Assembly: GCF_008329645.1 (NCBI RefSeq)
Contig: NZ_CP043474.1
Coordinates: forward strand, 3,410,001-3,474,000
DNA from: Mycolicibacterium grossiae
GTDB lineage: Bacteria > Actinomycetota > Actinomycetes > Mycobacteriales > Mycobacteriaceae
Direction: 5' to 3'
Length of the DNA stretch: 64,000 nucleotides
The translations under genes were made by a program, and so were the position numbers. The notes beneath the pieces are model-generated. The model made no database searches. It was not told where the DNA came from and worked only from the letters and a program-made list of their open reading frames with translations. Of this stretch, positions 47,758-57,123 are shown one piece after another (positions within the stretch are counted from its first letter, which is position 1; each line of letters starts with the position of its first letter).

Positions 47758-48729
47758 GTGTCCGCTTCGTTCGAACCACCCCGGGAGCACCGGCACCCCA
47801 CCCTGTGGGCCGTCAGCGATCTGCACATCGGTCACACGGGCAACAAACCGGTCACCGAGTCGCTGTATCCGGCCACGCCCGACGACTGGCTGATCGTCGC
47901 CGGCGACGTGGCCGAACGCACCGACGACATCCGCTGGTCGCTCGACCTGCTGCGCAAGCGCTTCGCCAAGGTGATCTGGGTGCCCGGCAACCACGAGCTG
48001 TGGACCACCGCCAAGGACCCGATGCAGGTGTTCGGCCGGTCCCGGTACGACTACCTGGTCACGATGTGCGACGAGATGGGCATCGTCACCCCGGAGCACC
48101 CCTATCCGGTGTGGAACGAGGGCGGTGGCCCGGCGACGATCGTGCCGATGTTCACGCTGTACGACTACAGCTTCCTGCCGGAGGGGACCGCGACCAAGGC
48201 CGAGGGCCTGGCGGTGGCGCGGGAGCGCAACGTGGTCGCGACCGACGAGTTCCTGCTGTCGTCGGAGCCGTATGCCACCCGCGACGCGTGGAGCCGCGAC
48301 CGGGTGGCGGCCACCCGCAAGCGCCTCGAGGACCTCGACTGGATGACGCCGACGATCCTCGTCAACCACTGGCCGCTGGTGCGCGACCCCTGCGATGCCA
48401 TGTTCTACCCCGAGTTCGCGCTGTGGTGCGGCACGACCGCGACGGCCGACTGGCACACCCGCTACAACGCACTGTGTTCGGTCTACGGTCACCTGCACAT
48501 CCCGCGCACCACGTGGTACGACGACGTGCGGTTCGAGGAGGTGTCGGTGGGTTACCCGCGAGAGTGGCGGCGGCGCAAGCCCTATCGGTGGTTGCGCCAG
48601 ATCCTGCCCGACCCGCTGTATCCGCCGGGATACCTCAACGAGTTCGGCGGGCACTTCCAGATCACGCCCGAGATGCGGGAGAACGCCCAACGCATCGAGC
48701 AGCGCATCAAGGATCGGAGGTTCCGGTGA
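47758..48729 (+). CDS. pptH: Phosphopantetheinyl hydrolase PptH (calcineurin-like metallophosphoesterase)
   Basis: The 323-residue protein has the metallophosphoesterase ligands in VSDLHIGH, IVAGDVAER, PGNHELW, VNHWPL and YGHLHIPR. The M. tuberculosis orthologue Rv2795c was shown to remove the 4'-phosphopantetheine group from acyl carrier domains, opposing PptT. The GTG at 47758 gives the orthologue's N-terminus and follows TACGCT (47744-47749) by 8 bases; an ATG or other start upstream at 47713 would be outside the transcript. Its stop overlaps the next start. Confidence 0.92.
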   Translation: MSASFEPPREHRHPTLWAVSDLHIGHTGNKPVTESLYPATPDDWLIVAGDVAERTDDIRWSLDLLRKRFAKVIWVPGNHELWTTAKDPMQVFGRSRYDYLVTMCDEMGIVTPEHPYPVWNEGGGPATIVPMFTLYDYSFLPEGTATKAEGLAVARERNVVATDEFLLSSEPYATRDAWSRDRVAATRKRLEDLDWMTPTILVNHWPLVRDPCDAMFYPEFALWCGTTATADWHTRYNALCSVYGHLHIPRTTWYDDVRFEEVSVGYPREWRRRKPYRWLRQILPDPLYPPGYLNEFGGHFQITPEMRENAQRIEQRIKDRRFR

Positions 48730-49406
48730 TGGCGGCTCGACTGTTGTCCGGCGTGCTGCCCGACGTCGTGGTGGCCGCCGAGGTCTACGCCGATCCGGAG
48801 GGGCTGTCGCCGCTGCCCGAGGAGGAGCCGCTGATCGCACGGGCGGTGGCCAAGCGCCGCAACGAGTTCGTCACCGCCCGGTACTGCGCACGGCAGGCGC
48901 TCGGCGAACTGGGCCTGCCCCCGGTGCCGATCCTCAAGGGCGAGAAGGGCGAGCCGCGCTGGCCCGACGGCATCGTGGGCAGCCTCACGCACTGCGAGGG
49001 CTTTCGCGGCGCGGTGGTCGGCCGGGCCGGTGACGTGCGGTCGGTCGGCATCGATGCCGAGCCGCACGACGTGCTGCCCAAGGGCGTCCTCGACGCCATC
49101 AGCCTGCCCGCCGAGCGCGCCGAACTCGGCACGCTGCCCGGCGGCCTGCACTGGGACCGGGTCCTGTTCTGCGCCAAGGAGGCGACGTACAAGGCGTGGT
49201 TCCCGCTGACGCACCGCTGGCTGGGTTTCGAGGACGCACACATCGCGTTCACGGTGGACGACGGTGCCGAGTCCGGCTCCGGTGCCGGGTCGTTCGTCTC
49301 GCGGATCCTGATCGACCCGGCCGCCGAGTTCGGACCACCGCTGGAGACGCTGCGCGGGCGGTGGTCGGTCCGCGACGGTCTCACCCTGACCGCCATCGTG
49401 CTGTGA
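48729..49406 (+). CDS. pptT: 4'-phosphopantetheinyl transferase PptT
   Basis: PptT moves phosphopantetheine from CoA to type I polyketide, mycolate and mycobactin synthases. The 225-residue Sfp-type enzyme has [33 protein letters not shown], the metal-site segment [11 protein letters not shown] and [14 protein letters not shown]. The ATG at 48729 directly follows a GTG at 48726 that overlaps the pptH stop; either may serve. The opposing hydrolase pptH is directly upstream, so the two activities are made from one transcript. truB overlaps by GTGA. Confidence 0.94.
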   Translation: MAARLLSGVLPDVVVAAEVYADPEGLSPLPEEEPLIARAVAKRRNEFVTARYCARQALGELGLPPVPILKGEKGEPRWPDGIVGSLTHCEGFRGAVVGRAGDVRSVGIDAEPHDVLPKGVLDAISLPAERAELGTLPGGLHWDRVLFCAKEATYKAWFPLTHRWLGFEDAHIAFTVDDGAESGSGAGSFVSRILIDPAAEFGPPLETLRGRWSVRDGLTLTAIVL

Positions 49407-50311
49407 GTTCTCCACCGCAGCCGGGGATCGTCGTCGTCGACAAGTCCGGCGGCATGACGAGCCACGACGTCGTGGGGCGGTGTCGGCGGCTGTTCGGCAC
49501 CCGCAAGGTAGGCCACGCCGGCACACTCGATCCGATGGCGACCGGCGTGCTGGTCGTCGGGATCGAACGCGCCACCAAGATCCTGGGGCTGCTCACCGCG
49601 ACCGACAAGTCCTATGCCGCCACCATCCGGCTCGGTCAGACGACCTCGACCGAGGACGCCGAGGGCGACCTGCTGCAGGCGGTTCCCGCCGGCGACGTCA
49701 CCGAGACGGCGATCGAGGCGGCGGTGGCAGCGCTGCGCGGTGACCTCGACCAGGTGCCGTCGGCGGTCAGCGCCATCAAGGTCGATGGCCAACGCGCCTA
49801 CGCGCTGGCCCGCGAAGGGCGTCCGGTCGACCTGCCTGCGCGGCGCGTGCGGATCGACCGGTTCGACGTCGTCGCGGTGCGGCGAGCGACGGACGTCACC
49901 GGCGTCACGGACGTCACCGACGTCGACGTCGAGGTGGATTGCTCATCGGGCACCTACGTGCGCGCCCTGGCGCGCGACGTCGGCGCAGCGCTCGGCGTCG
50001 GCGGCCACCTGACCGCCCTGCGCCGCACCCGCGTCGGCGGCTTCACCCTCGACCATGCGCGCACGCTCGAGCAGCTGGCCGACGCGCCCCGCCTCGCCCT
50101 CACCCTGGACGAGGCGTGCCTCGCGTCGTTCCCGCGGCGCCCGTTGTCCGATGCCGACGCCGAGTCCGCCCGGCACGGACGCGCGCTCGCCGCGGCCGGA
50201 CTGGCGGGGACCTACGCGGCGACCGCGCCGTCGGGCGAGGTGATCGCCCTGCTGCGCGACGACGGCGCCCGGACGAAGTCGGTGGTCGTCATCCGGCCGG
50301 CGACGCTGTAG
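49403..50311 (+). CDS. truB: tRNA pseudouridine-55 synthase TruB
   Basis: TruB makes pseudouridine 55 in the T loop of tRNA. The 302-residue protein has the catalytic aspartate in [16 protein letters not shown], then [29 protein letters not shown] and [14 protein letters not shown], and a C-terminal PUA-like region. An inserted stretch [15 protein letters not shown] near 170 is a short internal repeat that the family does not usually have. The GTG at 49403 overlaps the pptT stop. Confidence 0.94.
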   Translation: MSSPPQPGIVVVDKSGGMTSHDVVGRCRRLFGTRKVGHAGTLDPMATGVLVVGIERATKILGLLTATDKSYAATIRLGQTTSTEDAEGDLLQAVPAGDVTETAIEAAVAALRGDLDQVPSAVSAIKVDGQRAYALAREGRPVDLPARRVRIDRFDVVAVRRATDVTGVTDVTDVDVEVDCSSGTYVRALARDVGAALGVGGHLTALRRTRVGGFTLDHARTLEQLADAPRLALTLDEACLASFPRRPLSDADAESARHGRALAAAGLAGTYAATAPSGEVIALLRDDGARTKSVVVIRPATL

Positions 50312-50321
50312 AACCGCAGGA

Positions 50322-50513
50322 GTGAAGGGCGACATCCTCTACTCGCCCGAGACGAGTGCGCTGCTCTTGGCGATGACCGCGGTGCAGTGCGCACGCGGGG
50401 TCCCGCCGCGCGAGGCGCTCGACCGGGCGCATGACCTGTGGCGTGCGCACGACGGCACGTCGTGGGAGTTCGCGGAGCTGGCTGCGCTCGTCGACGAACT
50501 CGGCACTGCCTGA
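50322..50513 (+). CDS. Small conserved-type hypothetical protein
   Basis: A 63-residue reading frame starts at a GTG 10 bases after truB, with CAGGA directly before it. The sequence (ILYSPETSALLLAMTAVQCA ... DLWRAHDGTSWEFAELAAL) is amphipathic and helical with normal codon usage, and its place after truB suggests cotranslation. I do not recognise the family. The ribosome site is very close to the start, so the start is uncertain. Confidence 0.55.
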   Translation: MKGDILYSPETSALLLAMTAVQCARGVPPREALDRAHDLWRAHDGTSWEFAELAALVDELGTA

Positions 50514-50546
50514 GGAGCCCCGTGCCACGGCGACGTTCGCCCGTGG

Positions 50547-50978
50547 TCAGGCGTACAGCTCCTCGAAGGTCTTGATGGAGCGTTCGATGTCGCCCTTGAC
50601 CGCGCGGGCCGCCGCCATCCCGATGGGCCCGAAGAGCGGGGCGCCACCGAGGTCGATCTTCACGCTGAACGAGCAGCCCTGCTTGGCCGGGGTCACCTTC
50701 ATCGTCAGCTTGTACTTCGTCCCGCCGACGCCGTCGCCGGTGATCTCGAGGAGCTGCGGCGGGTCGAGCTTCCGGATCGTCCACGTGACCCGGTTGCGCA
50801 TGCCCTTCGCGCCGGCGACACCGACCACGGTGGTGCCCACCGTCAGTTCGTCGGGCAGTTCCGAGCGCCAACCGTCGTGCATCGACAGCCAGTCACCCAT
50901 CGAGGACAGATCCGACGCGTGCGCCCACGCCTCGTCGGGGGACAGGGCCAGGGTGCGGGACAGCTCGACTTTCGCCAT
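50547..50978 (-). CDS. SRPBCC (START/Bet v1-like) protein
   Basis: The 143-residue protein has the SRPBCC fold pattern: N-terminal strand KVELSRTLALSPDEAWAHASDLSSMGDWLSMHD (read over about 3-35), ITGDGVGGTKYKLTMKV in the middle and a long C-terminal helix AARAVKGDIERSIKTFEELY. It should have a hydrophobic ligand cavity; the ligand is unknown. On the minus strand TACGAT (50990-50985) lies 6 bases before the ATG, a leaderless pattern. It converges on the small ORF after truB. Confidence 0.83.
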   Translation of the reverse strand: MAKVELSRTLALSPDEAWAHASDLSSMGDWLSMHDGWRSELPDELTVGTTVVGVAGAKGMRNRVTWTIRKLDPPQLLEITGDGVGGTKYKLTMKVTPAKQGCSFSVKIDLGGAPLFGPIGMAAARAVKGDIERSIKTFEELYA

Positions 50979-51028
50979 GGCGGGATCGTAGGCCCGCGAC
51001 CGCGTACCCGGAGGGGATCCTCGGAGGC

Positions 51029-51733
51029 TCAGCCCACCACCCAGATCGCCTCGGCGGCCGGGCTGCCGAGGTCGATGGTCGTGGCGTCCACCTCGCCGGC
51101 GGACCCGGGACGCTCGACGGCCACCGAGATCATCCCGGCGAAGTCGCGCCGCGCCAGGACGCGCACCCGCGAGTCCAGGCTGATGCCGACGCTGTCGAAG
51201 TAGCGCAGCATCTCCGGGTCGGCGTCCGAGATGCGCGCGACGGTGCCCGCATCGCCGTCGTTGCACACCGACAGCTGCCGCGCGGGCGGCGTGGGCACCT
51301 TGCCGTCGGCCGCCGGGATGGGGTCGCCGTGCGGATCGCGGGTCGGGTAGCCGAGCTTGGCGTCGATGCGGTCGAGCATCCGGTCGCTGACGGCGTGCTC
51401 GAGGATCTCCGCCTCGTCGTGCACCTCGTCCCAGCCGTAACCCAGCTCGTTGACCAGGAACGTCTCCATGAGGCGGTGCCGGCGCACCATGGCCAGCGCG
51501 GCGCGCCGGCCGGCGTCGGTGAGCGTGACGGCGCCGTACTTCTCGTGGTCGACCAGGCCCTGATCGGCGAGCTTGCGGATGGACTCGCTCGCGGTGCTCG
51601 CCGAGACCCCAATGCGCTCGGCGAGCATCTTGGTGCTGACCTTCTCGTGGGACCACTCCTGCGCGGTCCAGATCGTCTTGAGGTAGTCCTGAGCCACCGA
51701 CGACAGCTCGCGGGGGTTCGCGTCAGGGCTCAC
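51029..51733 (-). CDS. mntR: DtxR-family metalloregulator (MntR/SirR)
   Basis: The 234-residue protein has an N-terminal DtxR winged helix (VSTKMLAERIGVSASTASESI), a metal-binding dimerisation domain (HRLMETFLVNELGY ... HDEAEILEHAVSD, with the Glu/His ligands) and a C-terminal FeoA/SH3-like domain. It corresponds to Rv2788 (SirR/MntR), a manganese-responsive repressor. The GTG at 51733 follows TAAACT (51747-51742, minus strand) by 8 bases. It is divergent from ribF. Confidence 0.9.
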   Translation of the reverse strand: MSPDANPRELSSVAQDYLKTIWTAQEWSHEKVSTKMLAERIGVSASTASESIRKLADQGLVDHEKYGAVTLTDAGRRAALAMVRRHRLMETFLVNELGYGWDEVHDEAEILEHAVSDRMLDRIDAKLGYPTRDPHGDPIPAADGKVPTPPARQLSVCNDGDAGTVARISDADPEMLRYFDSVGISLDSRVRVLARRDFAGMISVAVERPGSAGEVDATTIDLGSPAAEAIWVVG

Positions 51734-51741
51734 GGAAGAGA

Positions 51742-51807
51742 AGTTTAGGCATTCGTCACCTCGACGGGGGATCCAGCGACACCCGGCGTCCCCGCGCGCC
51801 GTAGGCT
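51742..51807. promoter_or_regulatory. Divergent leaderless promoters of mntR and ribF
   Basis: TAAACT (51747-51742, minus strand) is 8 bases from the mntR GTG, and TAGGCT (51802-51807, plus strand) is 6 bases from the ribF GTG. The two transcripts start within an 80-bp gap. No clear manganese-regulator palindrome was seen between them. Confidence 0.5.
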
Positions 51808-51813
51808 TGGCCC

Positions 51814-52797
51814 GTGCAGCGCTGGCGGGGTCAGGACGAGATCCCCACGGACTGGGGCAGGTGCGTCCTCACCATCGGGGTGTTCGACGGGGTGCATCGT
51901 GGACATGCCGAGTTGATCAACCATGCCGTCAAGGCGGGGCGTTCGCGCGGGGTGCCGACCGTGTTGATGACGTTCGACCCGCATCCCATGGAGGTCGTCT
52001 TCCCGGGCAGCCACCCGGCGCAACTGACGACGCTGACCCGACGCGCGGAACTGGTCGAGGAACTCGGCGTCGACGTCTTCCTCGTCATGCCGTTCACCAC
52101 GGACTTCATGAAGCTGACGCCCGAGCGCTACATCCACGAGCTGCTGGTGGAGCGGCTGCACGTCGTCGAGGTGGTGGTGGGGGAGAACTTCACGTTCGGC
52201 AAGAAGGCCGCCGGCAACGTCGAGATGCTGCGCAAGGCGGGCGAGCGGCTCGGCTTCGCCGTCGAGGCCCTGCGGCTCGTCGCCGAGGTGACCGAGCACC
52301 AGCGCGATGAGTCGGTGACGTTCTCGTCCACCTACATCCGGTCGTGCGTCGACGCCGGGGACATGGTGGCGGCCACCGAGGCGCTCGGGCGCCCGCACCG
52401 CGTCGAGGGCGTCGTCGTGCGCGGTGACGGCCGCGGCCGCGGGTTGGGCTATCCCACCGCCAACGTCGCCCCGCCGATGCACTCGGCGATCCCCGCCGAC
52501 GGCGTCTACGCCGCGTGGTTCACGGTGCTCGGGCACGGTCCGGTGATGGGCACCGTCACCCCCGGCGAGCGGTACCAGGCGGCGGTCTCGGTGGGCACCA
52601 ACCCGACGTTCTCCGGCCGGACCCGCACCGTGGAGGCCTTCGTCCTCGACACCGATGCCGACCTGTACGGCCAGCACGTCGCCGTCGACTTCGTGGCGCG
52701 GGTGCGCGGGCAGGAGAAGTTCGACTCCGTCGACGACCTGGTCACCGCGATGGCGGGCGACACCGAGCGCGCGCGCACGATTCTCTCCGCGTCCTGA
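51814..52797 (+). CDS. ribF: Bifunctional riboflavin kinase/FAD synthetase
   Basis: RibF makes FMN and FAD from riboflavin. The 327-residue protein has the N-terminal FAD synthetase domain (GVFDGVHRGHAEL, TFDPHPMEVV, YIRSCVDAGD) and the C-terminal riboflavin kinase domain (GRGLGYPTANVAPP, ADGVYAAWF, SVGTNPTF, and the C-terminal RGQEKFDSVDDLV). The GTG at 51814 is set by the -10 box TAGGCT 6 bases upstream and the N-terminal WRGQDEIPTDWGRC. rpsO follows about 100 bases on. Confidence 0.95.
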   Translation: MQRWRGQDEIPTDWGRCVLTIGVFDGVHRGHAELINHAVKAGRSRGVPTVLMTFDPHPMEVVFPGSHPAQLTTLTRRAELVEELGVDVFLVMPFTTDFMKLTPERYIHELLVERLHVVEVVVGENFTFGKKAAGNVEMLRKAGERLGFAVEALRLVAEVTEHQRDESVTFSSTYIRSCVDAGDMVAATEALGRPHRVEGVVVRGDGRGRGLGYPTANVAPPMHSAIPADGVYAAWFTVLGHGPVMGTVTPGERYQAAVSVGTNPTFSGRTRTVEAFVLDTDADLYGQHVAVDFVARVRGQEKFDSVDDLVTAMAGDTERARTILSAS

Positions 52798-52805
52798 TCG
52801 GCTGT

Positions 52806-52898
52806 TAGACTCTCCGGCGGTCTGGCGTGCGCTGCAGTCTGCGGCGGCCGCGCCGAGAACCGTCTCATCCCGCGGACTGAAACAGATGGAGTTGATTC
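52806..52898 (+). promoter_or_regulatory. rpsO promoter and leader, possible S15 autoregulatory RNA
   Basis: TAGACT (52806-52811) is a good -10 box. The roughly 80-base leader to the rpsO ATG contains GC-rich pairing segments (about 52832-52880) before the ribosome site GGAG. S15 leader RNAs that bind the protein are known in several phyla, including Actinobacteria, but I did not derive the fold in detail. Confidence 0.35.
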
Positions 52899-53168
52899 AT
52901 GGCGCTCACCACTGAGCAGAAGAAGGAAATCCTCGGCCAGTACGGCCTGCACGACACCGACACGGGTTCGCCGGAGGCCCAGGTGGCGTTGCTGACCAAG
53001 CGCATCTCCGACCTCACCGAGCACCTCAAGCAGCACAAGCACGACCACCACTCGCGTCGCGGTCTGCTGCTGCTCGTCGGCCGTCGTCGCCGGCTGCTCA
53101 AGTACGTCGCGCAGGTCGACGTCGCGCGCTACCGCTCGCTGATCGAGCGGCTCGGCCTGCGTCGCTGA
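52899..53168 (+). CDS. rpsO: 30S ribosomal protein S15
   Basis: The 89-residue protein is a complete S15: [36 protein letters not shown] and the C-terminal [12 protein letters not shown] are universal segments that bind the 16S rRNA junction. The ATG at 52899 follows GGAG by about 8 bases. The rpsO-pnp order is conserved across bacteria. A strong terminator follows directly. Confidence 0.97.
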
Positions 53169-53185
53169 CCGACGGCACCCGTCCA

Positions 53186-53218
53186 GACGGCCGCCGACAC
53201 CACGTGTCGGCGGCCGTC
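53186..53218 (+). terminator. rpsO terminator hairpin
   Basis: A perfect 15-bp stem (53186-53200 with 53204-53218) with a 3-base loop begins 17 bases past the rpsO stop codon. No U-run follows. This would end the ribF/rpsO transcript, so gpsI has its own promoter. Confidence 0.75.
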
Positions 53219-53298
53219 GGCGTGTCGGGGGCGTGTCGTGCGCCGGACCCGGTGGCCCGGCGAGACGGCCATTCGCCGGACGGGGTGGGGGCGGCATG

Positions 53299-53543
53299 TA
53301 ACATGGACCCGTTCGATTGCCCGTTGCGGCTCGGACGAGGTGCGGTCCGCGCACATTCGCGCGACCGTTCCTGTGCGCCACGGAAAGCCCGATCTCGCAT
53401 GGGCGGTCTTCGGTAGTGGCTGCCGGATCACGATCCGGCCGCTTCGATCGACGGCCGTCAGGAACATCCCGGGCTTCTCGTCAGGCGTGCGAAACGGGTG
53501 CCCCGTGCACGCATACGAGAATCAGAGAGGCCTGACCCACGTC
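53299..53543 (+). promoter_or_regulatory. gpsI promoter and long leader
   Basis: The 375-bp gap between rpsO and gpsI holds, after the rpsO terminator, TAACAT (53299-53304) as a likely -10 box, and about 230 bases of leader. Within it CCGGATC-AC-GATCCGG (53423-53438) and GACGGCCGTC (53450-53459) are perfect palindromes. Long pnp leaders in enterobacteria carry the RNase III-dependent autoregulation site; whether this one does is unknown. No credible small gene was seen in it. Confidence 0.4.
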
Positions 53544-55844
53544 ATGTCCGCAGTAGAGATCGAAGACGGCGTCTTCGAAGCCACCGCCGTCCTGGACAAC
53601 GGAAGCTTCGGCTCCCGCACCATCCGCTTCGAGACCGGCCGCCTCGCCAAGCAGGCCGCCGGCTCGGTCGTCGCCTACCTCGACGACGAGACCATGCTGC
53701 TGTCCGCCACCACGGCCAGCAAGAGCCCGAAGGATCACTTCGACTTCTTCCCGCTCACCATCGACGTCGAGGAGCGGATGTACGCCGCCGGGCGCATCCC
53801 CGGCTCGTTCTTCCGCCGCGAGGGCCGTCCCTCCACCGACGCGATCCTCACCTGCCGCCTGATCGACCGGCCGCTGCGCCCGACGTTCGTCTCGGGGCTG
53901 CGCAACGAGATCCAGGTCGTCGTCACCGTCCTGAGCCTGGACCCCAAGGACCTGTACGACGTGCTGGCTATCAATGCCGCGTCGGCGTCCACCCAGATCT
54001 CCGGCCTGCCCTTCTCCGGCCCGGTCGGCGGCGTCCGCGTCGCCCTGATCGACGGCCAGTGGGTCGCGTTCCCGACCGTGGAGCAGCTCGAGCGTGCGGT
54101 GTTCGACATGGTGGTCGCCGGCCGCAAGGTGGGCGAGGGCGACACCGCCGACGTCGCGATCATGATGGTCGAGGCCGAGGCCACCGAGAACGTCATCGAG
54201 CTGGTGGCCGGTGGCGCCGGCGCACCAACCGAGTCCGTCGTCGCCGAGGGCCTCGAGGCCGCCAAGCCGTTCATCGCCGCGCTGTGCACCGCGCAGGAGG
54301 AGCTGTTCGAGTCCGCCGGCAAGGAGACCGCCGAGTACCCGCTGTTCCCCGACTACCAGGACGACGTCTTCTACGCCGTGTCCTCGGTCGCCACCGACGA
54401 GCTGGCCAAGGCCCTCACCATCGCGGGCAAGGAAGAGCGCAACGACCGCACCGACGAGATCAAGTTCGAGGTGCTCGAGCGCCTCGCCGAGACCTACGCC
54501 GGCCGGGAAAAGGAGATCGGCGCCGCCTACCGGGCGCTGACCAAGAAGCTGGTGCGGCAGCGCATCCTCACCGACCACTTCCGCATCGACGGCCGCGGCA
54601 TCACCGACATCCGCGCGCTGTCCGCCGAGGTCGCCGTGATCCCGCGGGCGCACGGCAGCGCGCTGTTCGAGCGTGGCGAGACCCAGATCATGGGCGTCAC
54701 GACGCTCGACATGGTCAAGATGGCCCAGCAGATCGACTCGCTCGGCCCGGAGACCAGCAAGCGCTACATGCACCACTACAACTTCCCGCCGTTCTCCACC
54801 GGTGAGACCGGGCGCGTCGGTTCGCCGAAGCGTCGCGAGATCGGCCACGGCGCGCTCGCCGAGCGGGCGCTGGTGCCGGTGCTGCCGAGCGTCGAGGAGT
54901 TCCCGTACGCCATCCGTCAGGTGTCCGAGGCGCTGGGCTCCAATGGCTCGACGTCGATGGGTTCGGTCTGCGCCTCGACGCTGGCGCTGCTCAACGCCGG
55001 CGTGCCGCTCAAGGCGCCGGTGGCCGGCATCGCGATGGGCCTGGTGTCCGACGACGTCGAGGTGGACGGCAAGACCGAGCGCCGCTTCGTCACGCTGACC
55101 GACATCCTCGGCGCCGAGGACGCGTTCGGCGACATGGACTTCAAGTGCGCGGGCACCAAGGACTTCGTCACCGCCCTGCAGTTGGACACCAAGCTGGACG
55201 GCATCCCGTCGCAGGTGCTGGCCGGTGCGCTGGCGCAGGCGAAGGACGCGCGCATCACGATCCTCGAGGTCATGGCCGACGCCATCGACGAGCCCGATGA
55301 GATGAGCCCCTACGCGCCGCGCATCACCACCATCAAGGTGCCGGTGGACAAGATCGGCGAGGTCATCGGGCCCAAGGGCAAGATGATCAACTCGATCACC
55401 GAGGAGACCGGCGCGTCGATCTCCATCGAGGACGACGGCACGGTGTTCGTCGGTGCGAGCAACGGCGAGGCGGCGCAGGCGGCGATCGACAAGATCAACG
55501 CCATCGCCAATCCCCAGCTGCCCAAGGTGGGCGAGCGCTTCCTCGGCACGGTCGTCAAGACCACCGACTTCGGCGCGTTCGTCTCGCTGCTGCCCGGCCG
55601 TGACGGCCTGGTGCACATCAGCAAGCTGGGCCGCGGCAAGCGCATCGCGAAGGTCGAGGACGTGGTGAAGGTCGGTGACAAGCTCCGCGTGGAGATCGCC
55701 GACATCGACAACCGCGGCAAGATCTCGCTGGTGCTCGTGGCCGAGGAGACCGAGGCCGGGGCCGCTCCCGAGGCTGCCGGTGGCAACGGATCGTCCCCGG
55801 ATGCGGCCGCCGCGCCTGCAGATGCCGCGACGGCAGACAACTGA
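53544..55844 (+). CDS. gpsI: Polyribonucleotide nucleotidyltransferase (PNPase)
   Basis: PNPase degrades RNA 3' to 5' with phosphate. The 766-residue protein has two RNase PH domains ([21 protein letters not shown] in part, [14 protein letters not shown] and [11 protein letters not shown] in the second), an all-helical linker, then KH ([15 protein letters not shown]) and S1 ([26 protein letters not shown] in part) domains and a Gly/Ala-rich tail. The ATG at 53544 is chosen from the family start; the frame is open upstream without similarity. pepR begins 23 bases before its end. Confidence 0.96.
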   Translation: MSAVEIEDGVFEATAVLDNGSFGSRTIRFETGRLAKQAAGSVVAYLDDETMLLSATTASKSPKDHFDFFPLTIDVEERMYAAGRIPGSFFRREGRPSTDAILTCRLIDRPLRPTFVSGLRNEIQVVVTVLSLDPKDLYDVLAINAASASTQISGLPFSGPVGGVRVALIDGQWVAFPTVEQLERAVFDMVVAGRKVGEGDTADVAIMMVEAEATENVIELVAGGAGAPTESVVAEGLEAAKPFIAALCTAQEELFESAGKETAEYPLFPDYQDDVFYAVSSVATDELAKALTIAGKEERNDRTDEIKFEVLERLAETYAGREKEIGAAYRALTKKLVRQRILTDHFRIDGRGITDIRALSAEVAVIPRAHGSALFERGETQIMGVTTLDMVKMAQQIDSLGPETSKRYMHHYNFPPFSTGETGRVGSPKRREIGHGALAERALVPVLPSVEEFPYAIRQVSEALGSNGSTSMGSVCASTLALLNAGVPLKAPVAGIAMGLVSDDVEVDGKTERRFVTLTDILGAEDAFGDMDFKCAGTKDFVTALQLDTKLDGIPSQVLAGALAQAKDARITILEVMADAIDEPDEMSPYAPRITTIKVPVDKIGEVIGPKGKMINSITEETGASISIEDDGTVFVGASNGEAAQAAIDKINAIANPQLPKVGERFLGTVVKTTDFGAFVSLLPGRDGLVHISKLGRGKRIAKVEDVVKVGDKLRVEIADIDNRGKISLVLVAEETEAGAAPEAAGGNGSSPDAAAAPADAATADN

Positions 55845-57123
55845 CTCGGTACGGCGCGCAACCCTCCCCGGAGGGTTGCGCGTCGTCACGGAGCACATCC
55901 CCTCGGTGCGCTCGGCGTCGGTCGGCCTGTGGGTCGGCGTCGGCTCGCGTGACGAGGGCCCCAGCGTCGCCGGTGCGGCGCACTTCCTTGAGCACCTGCT
56001 GTTCAAGTCGACGCCGACCCGCTCGGCCGTCGACATCGCCCAGGCGGTCGACGCCGTCGGCGGCGAGCTGAACGCCTTCACCGCACGCGAGCACACCTGC
56101 TACTACGCCCACGTGCTCGATTCCGACCTGGAACTCGCGATCGACCTGGTGTCCGACGTCGTGCTGCGCGGCCGGTGCGCGGCCGACGACGTCGAGGTGG
56201 AGCGCGACGTGGTGCTCGAGGAGATCGCGATGCGCGACGACGACCCCGAGGACACCCTCGGCGACGTCTTCCTCGCCGCGATGTTCGCCGATCATCCCGT
56301 CGGTCGCCCGGTCATCGGCAGCGTCGAGTCGATCACGGACATGACACGCGCACAGCTGCATTCGTTCCACGTGCGGCGCTACACGCCCGAGCGGATGATC
56401 CTCGCGGTCGCGGGCAACGTCGACCACGACCAGGTGGTGCGGCTCGCCCGGAAACACTTCGGTCCGCGGCTGCAGCCCGAGCGCCAACCCGTCGCGCCGC
56501 GCAAGGGCTCCGGACGGGTCGGCGGCGAGCCGACGCTGCACCTGGTGAACCGCGACACCGAGCAGACCCACATGTTCCTCGGCGTGCGTACGGCGGGCCG
56601 GCACTGGGACCACCGGTGGGCGCTGTCGGTGCTGAACTGCGCGCTCGGCGGGGGGCTGAGTTCCCGTCTTTTCCAGGAGATTCGGGAGCAACGCGGGTTG
56701 GCCTACTCGGTGTACTCGACGGTCGACACGTTCTCCGACGCCGGTGCCCTCTCGGTGTACGCCGGCTGCCTACCGGACCGGTTCGACGAAGTCGTCCGCG
56801 TGACCACCGACGTCCTGGCCGAGGTGGCCCGCGACGGTCTCAGCGAGAACGAGTGCCGGATCGCCAAGGGCTCGTTGCGCGGCGGACTGGTGCTGGGCCT
56901 GGAGGACTCCGCGTCCCGGATGCACCGGCTCGGTCGCAACGAGCTGAACTACGGCTTTCACCGCAGCATCGACGAGAGCCTGTCATCCATCGAGGCCGTC
57001 ACCATCGACGAAGTGAACAGTGTTGCGCGACAACTGTTCTCGAAGCCGTTCGGTGCGGCCGTGCTGGGACCGCATCGGTCCAAGCGGTCGCTCCCGAAGC
57101 CGCTGCGGGCATTGGCCGGCTGA
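55822..57123 (+). CDS. pepR: M16-family zinc protease PepR
   Basis: The 433-residue protein is an insulinase/processing-peptidase-type protease with the inverted zinc motif HFLEH and the downstream Glu in [11 protein letters not shown], and the second-domain segment [20 protein letters not shown]. Its physiological substrates are not established. The ATG at 55822 (start [19 protein letters not shown]) matches the M. tuberculosis N-terminus and overlaps gpsI by 23 bases. The beta-lactamase gene overlaps its stop. Confidence 0.93.
   Translation: MPRRQTTDSVRRATLPGGLRVVTEHIPSVRSASVGLWVGVGSRDEGPSVAGAAHFLEHLLFKSTPTRSAVDIAQAVDAVGGELNAFTAREHTCYYAHVLDSDLELAIDLVSDVVLRGRCAADDVEVERDVVLEEIAMRDDDPEDTLGDVFLAAMFADHPVGRPVIGSVESITDMTRAQLHSFHVRRYTPERMILAVAGNVDHDQVVRLARKHFGPRLQPERQPVAPRKGSGRVGGEPTLHLVNRDTEQTHMFLGVRTAGRHWDHRWALSVLNCALGGGLSSRLFQEIREQRGLAYSVYSTVDTFSDAGALSVYAGCLPDRFDEVVRVTTDVLAEVARDGLSENECRIAKGSLRGGLVLGLEDSASRMHRLGRNELNYGFHRSIDESLSSIEAVTIDEVNSVARQLFSKPFGAAVLGPHRSKRSLPKPLRALAG

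Noticed and set aside
51734-51813. Manganese-regulator box between mntR and ribF
   Set aside because: No clear inverted repeat of the MntR type was found in the 80-bp gap.
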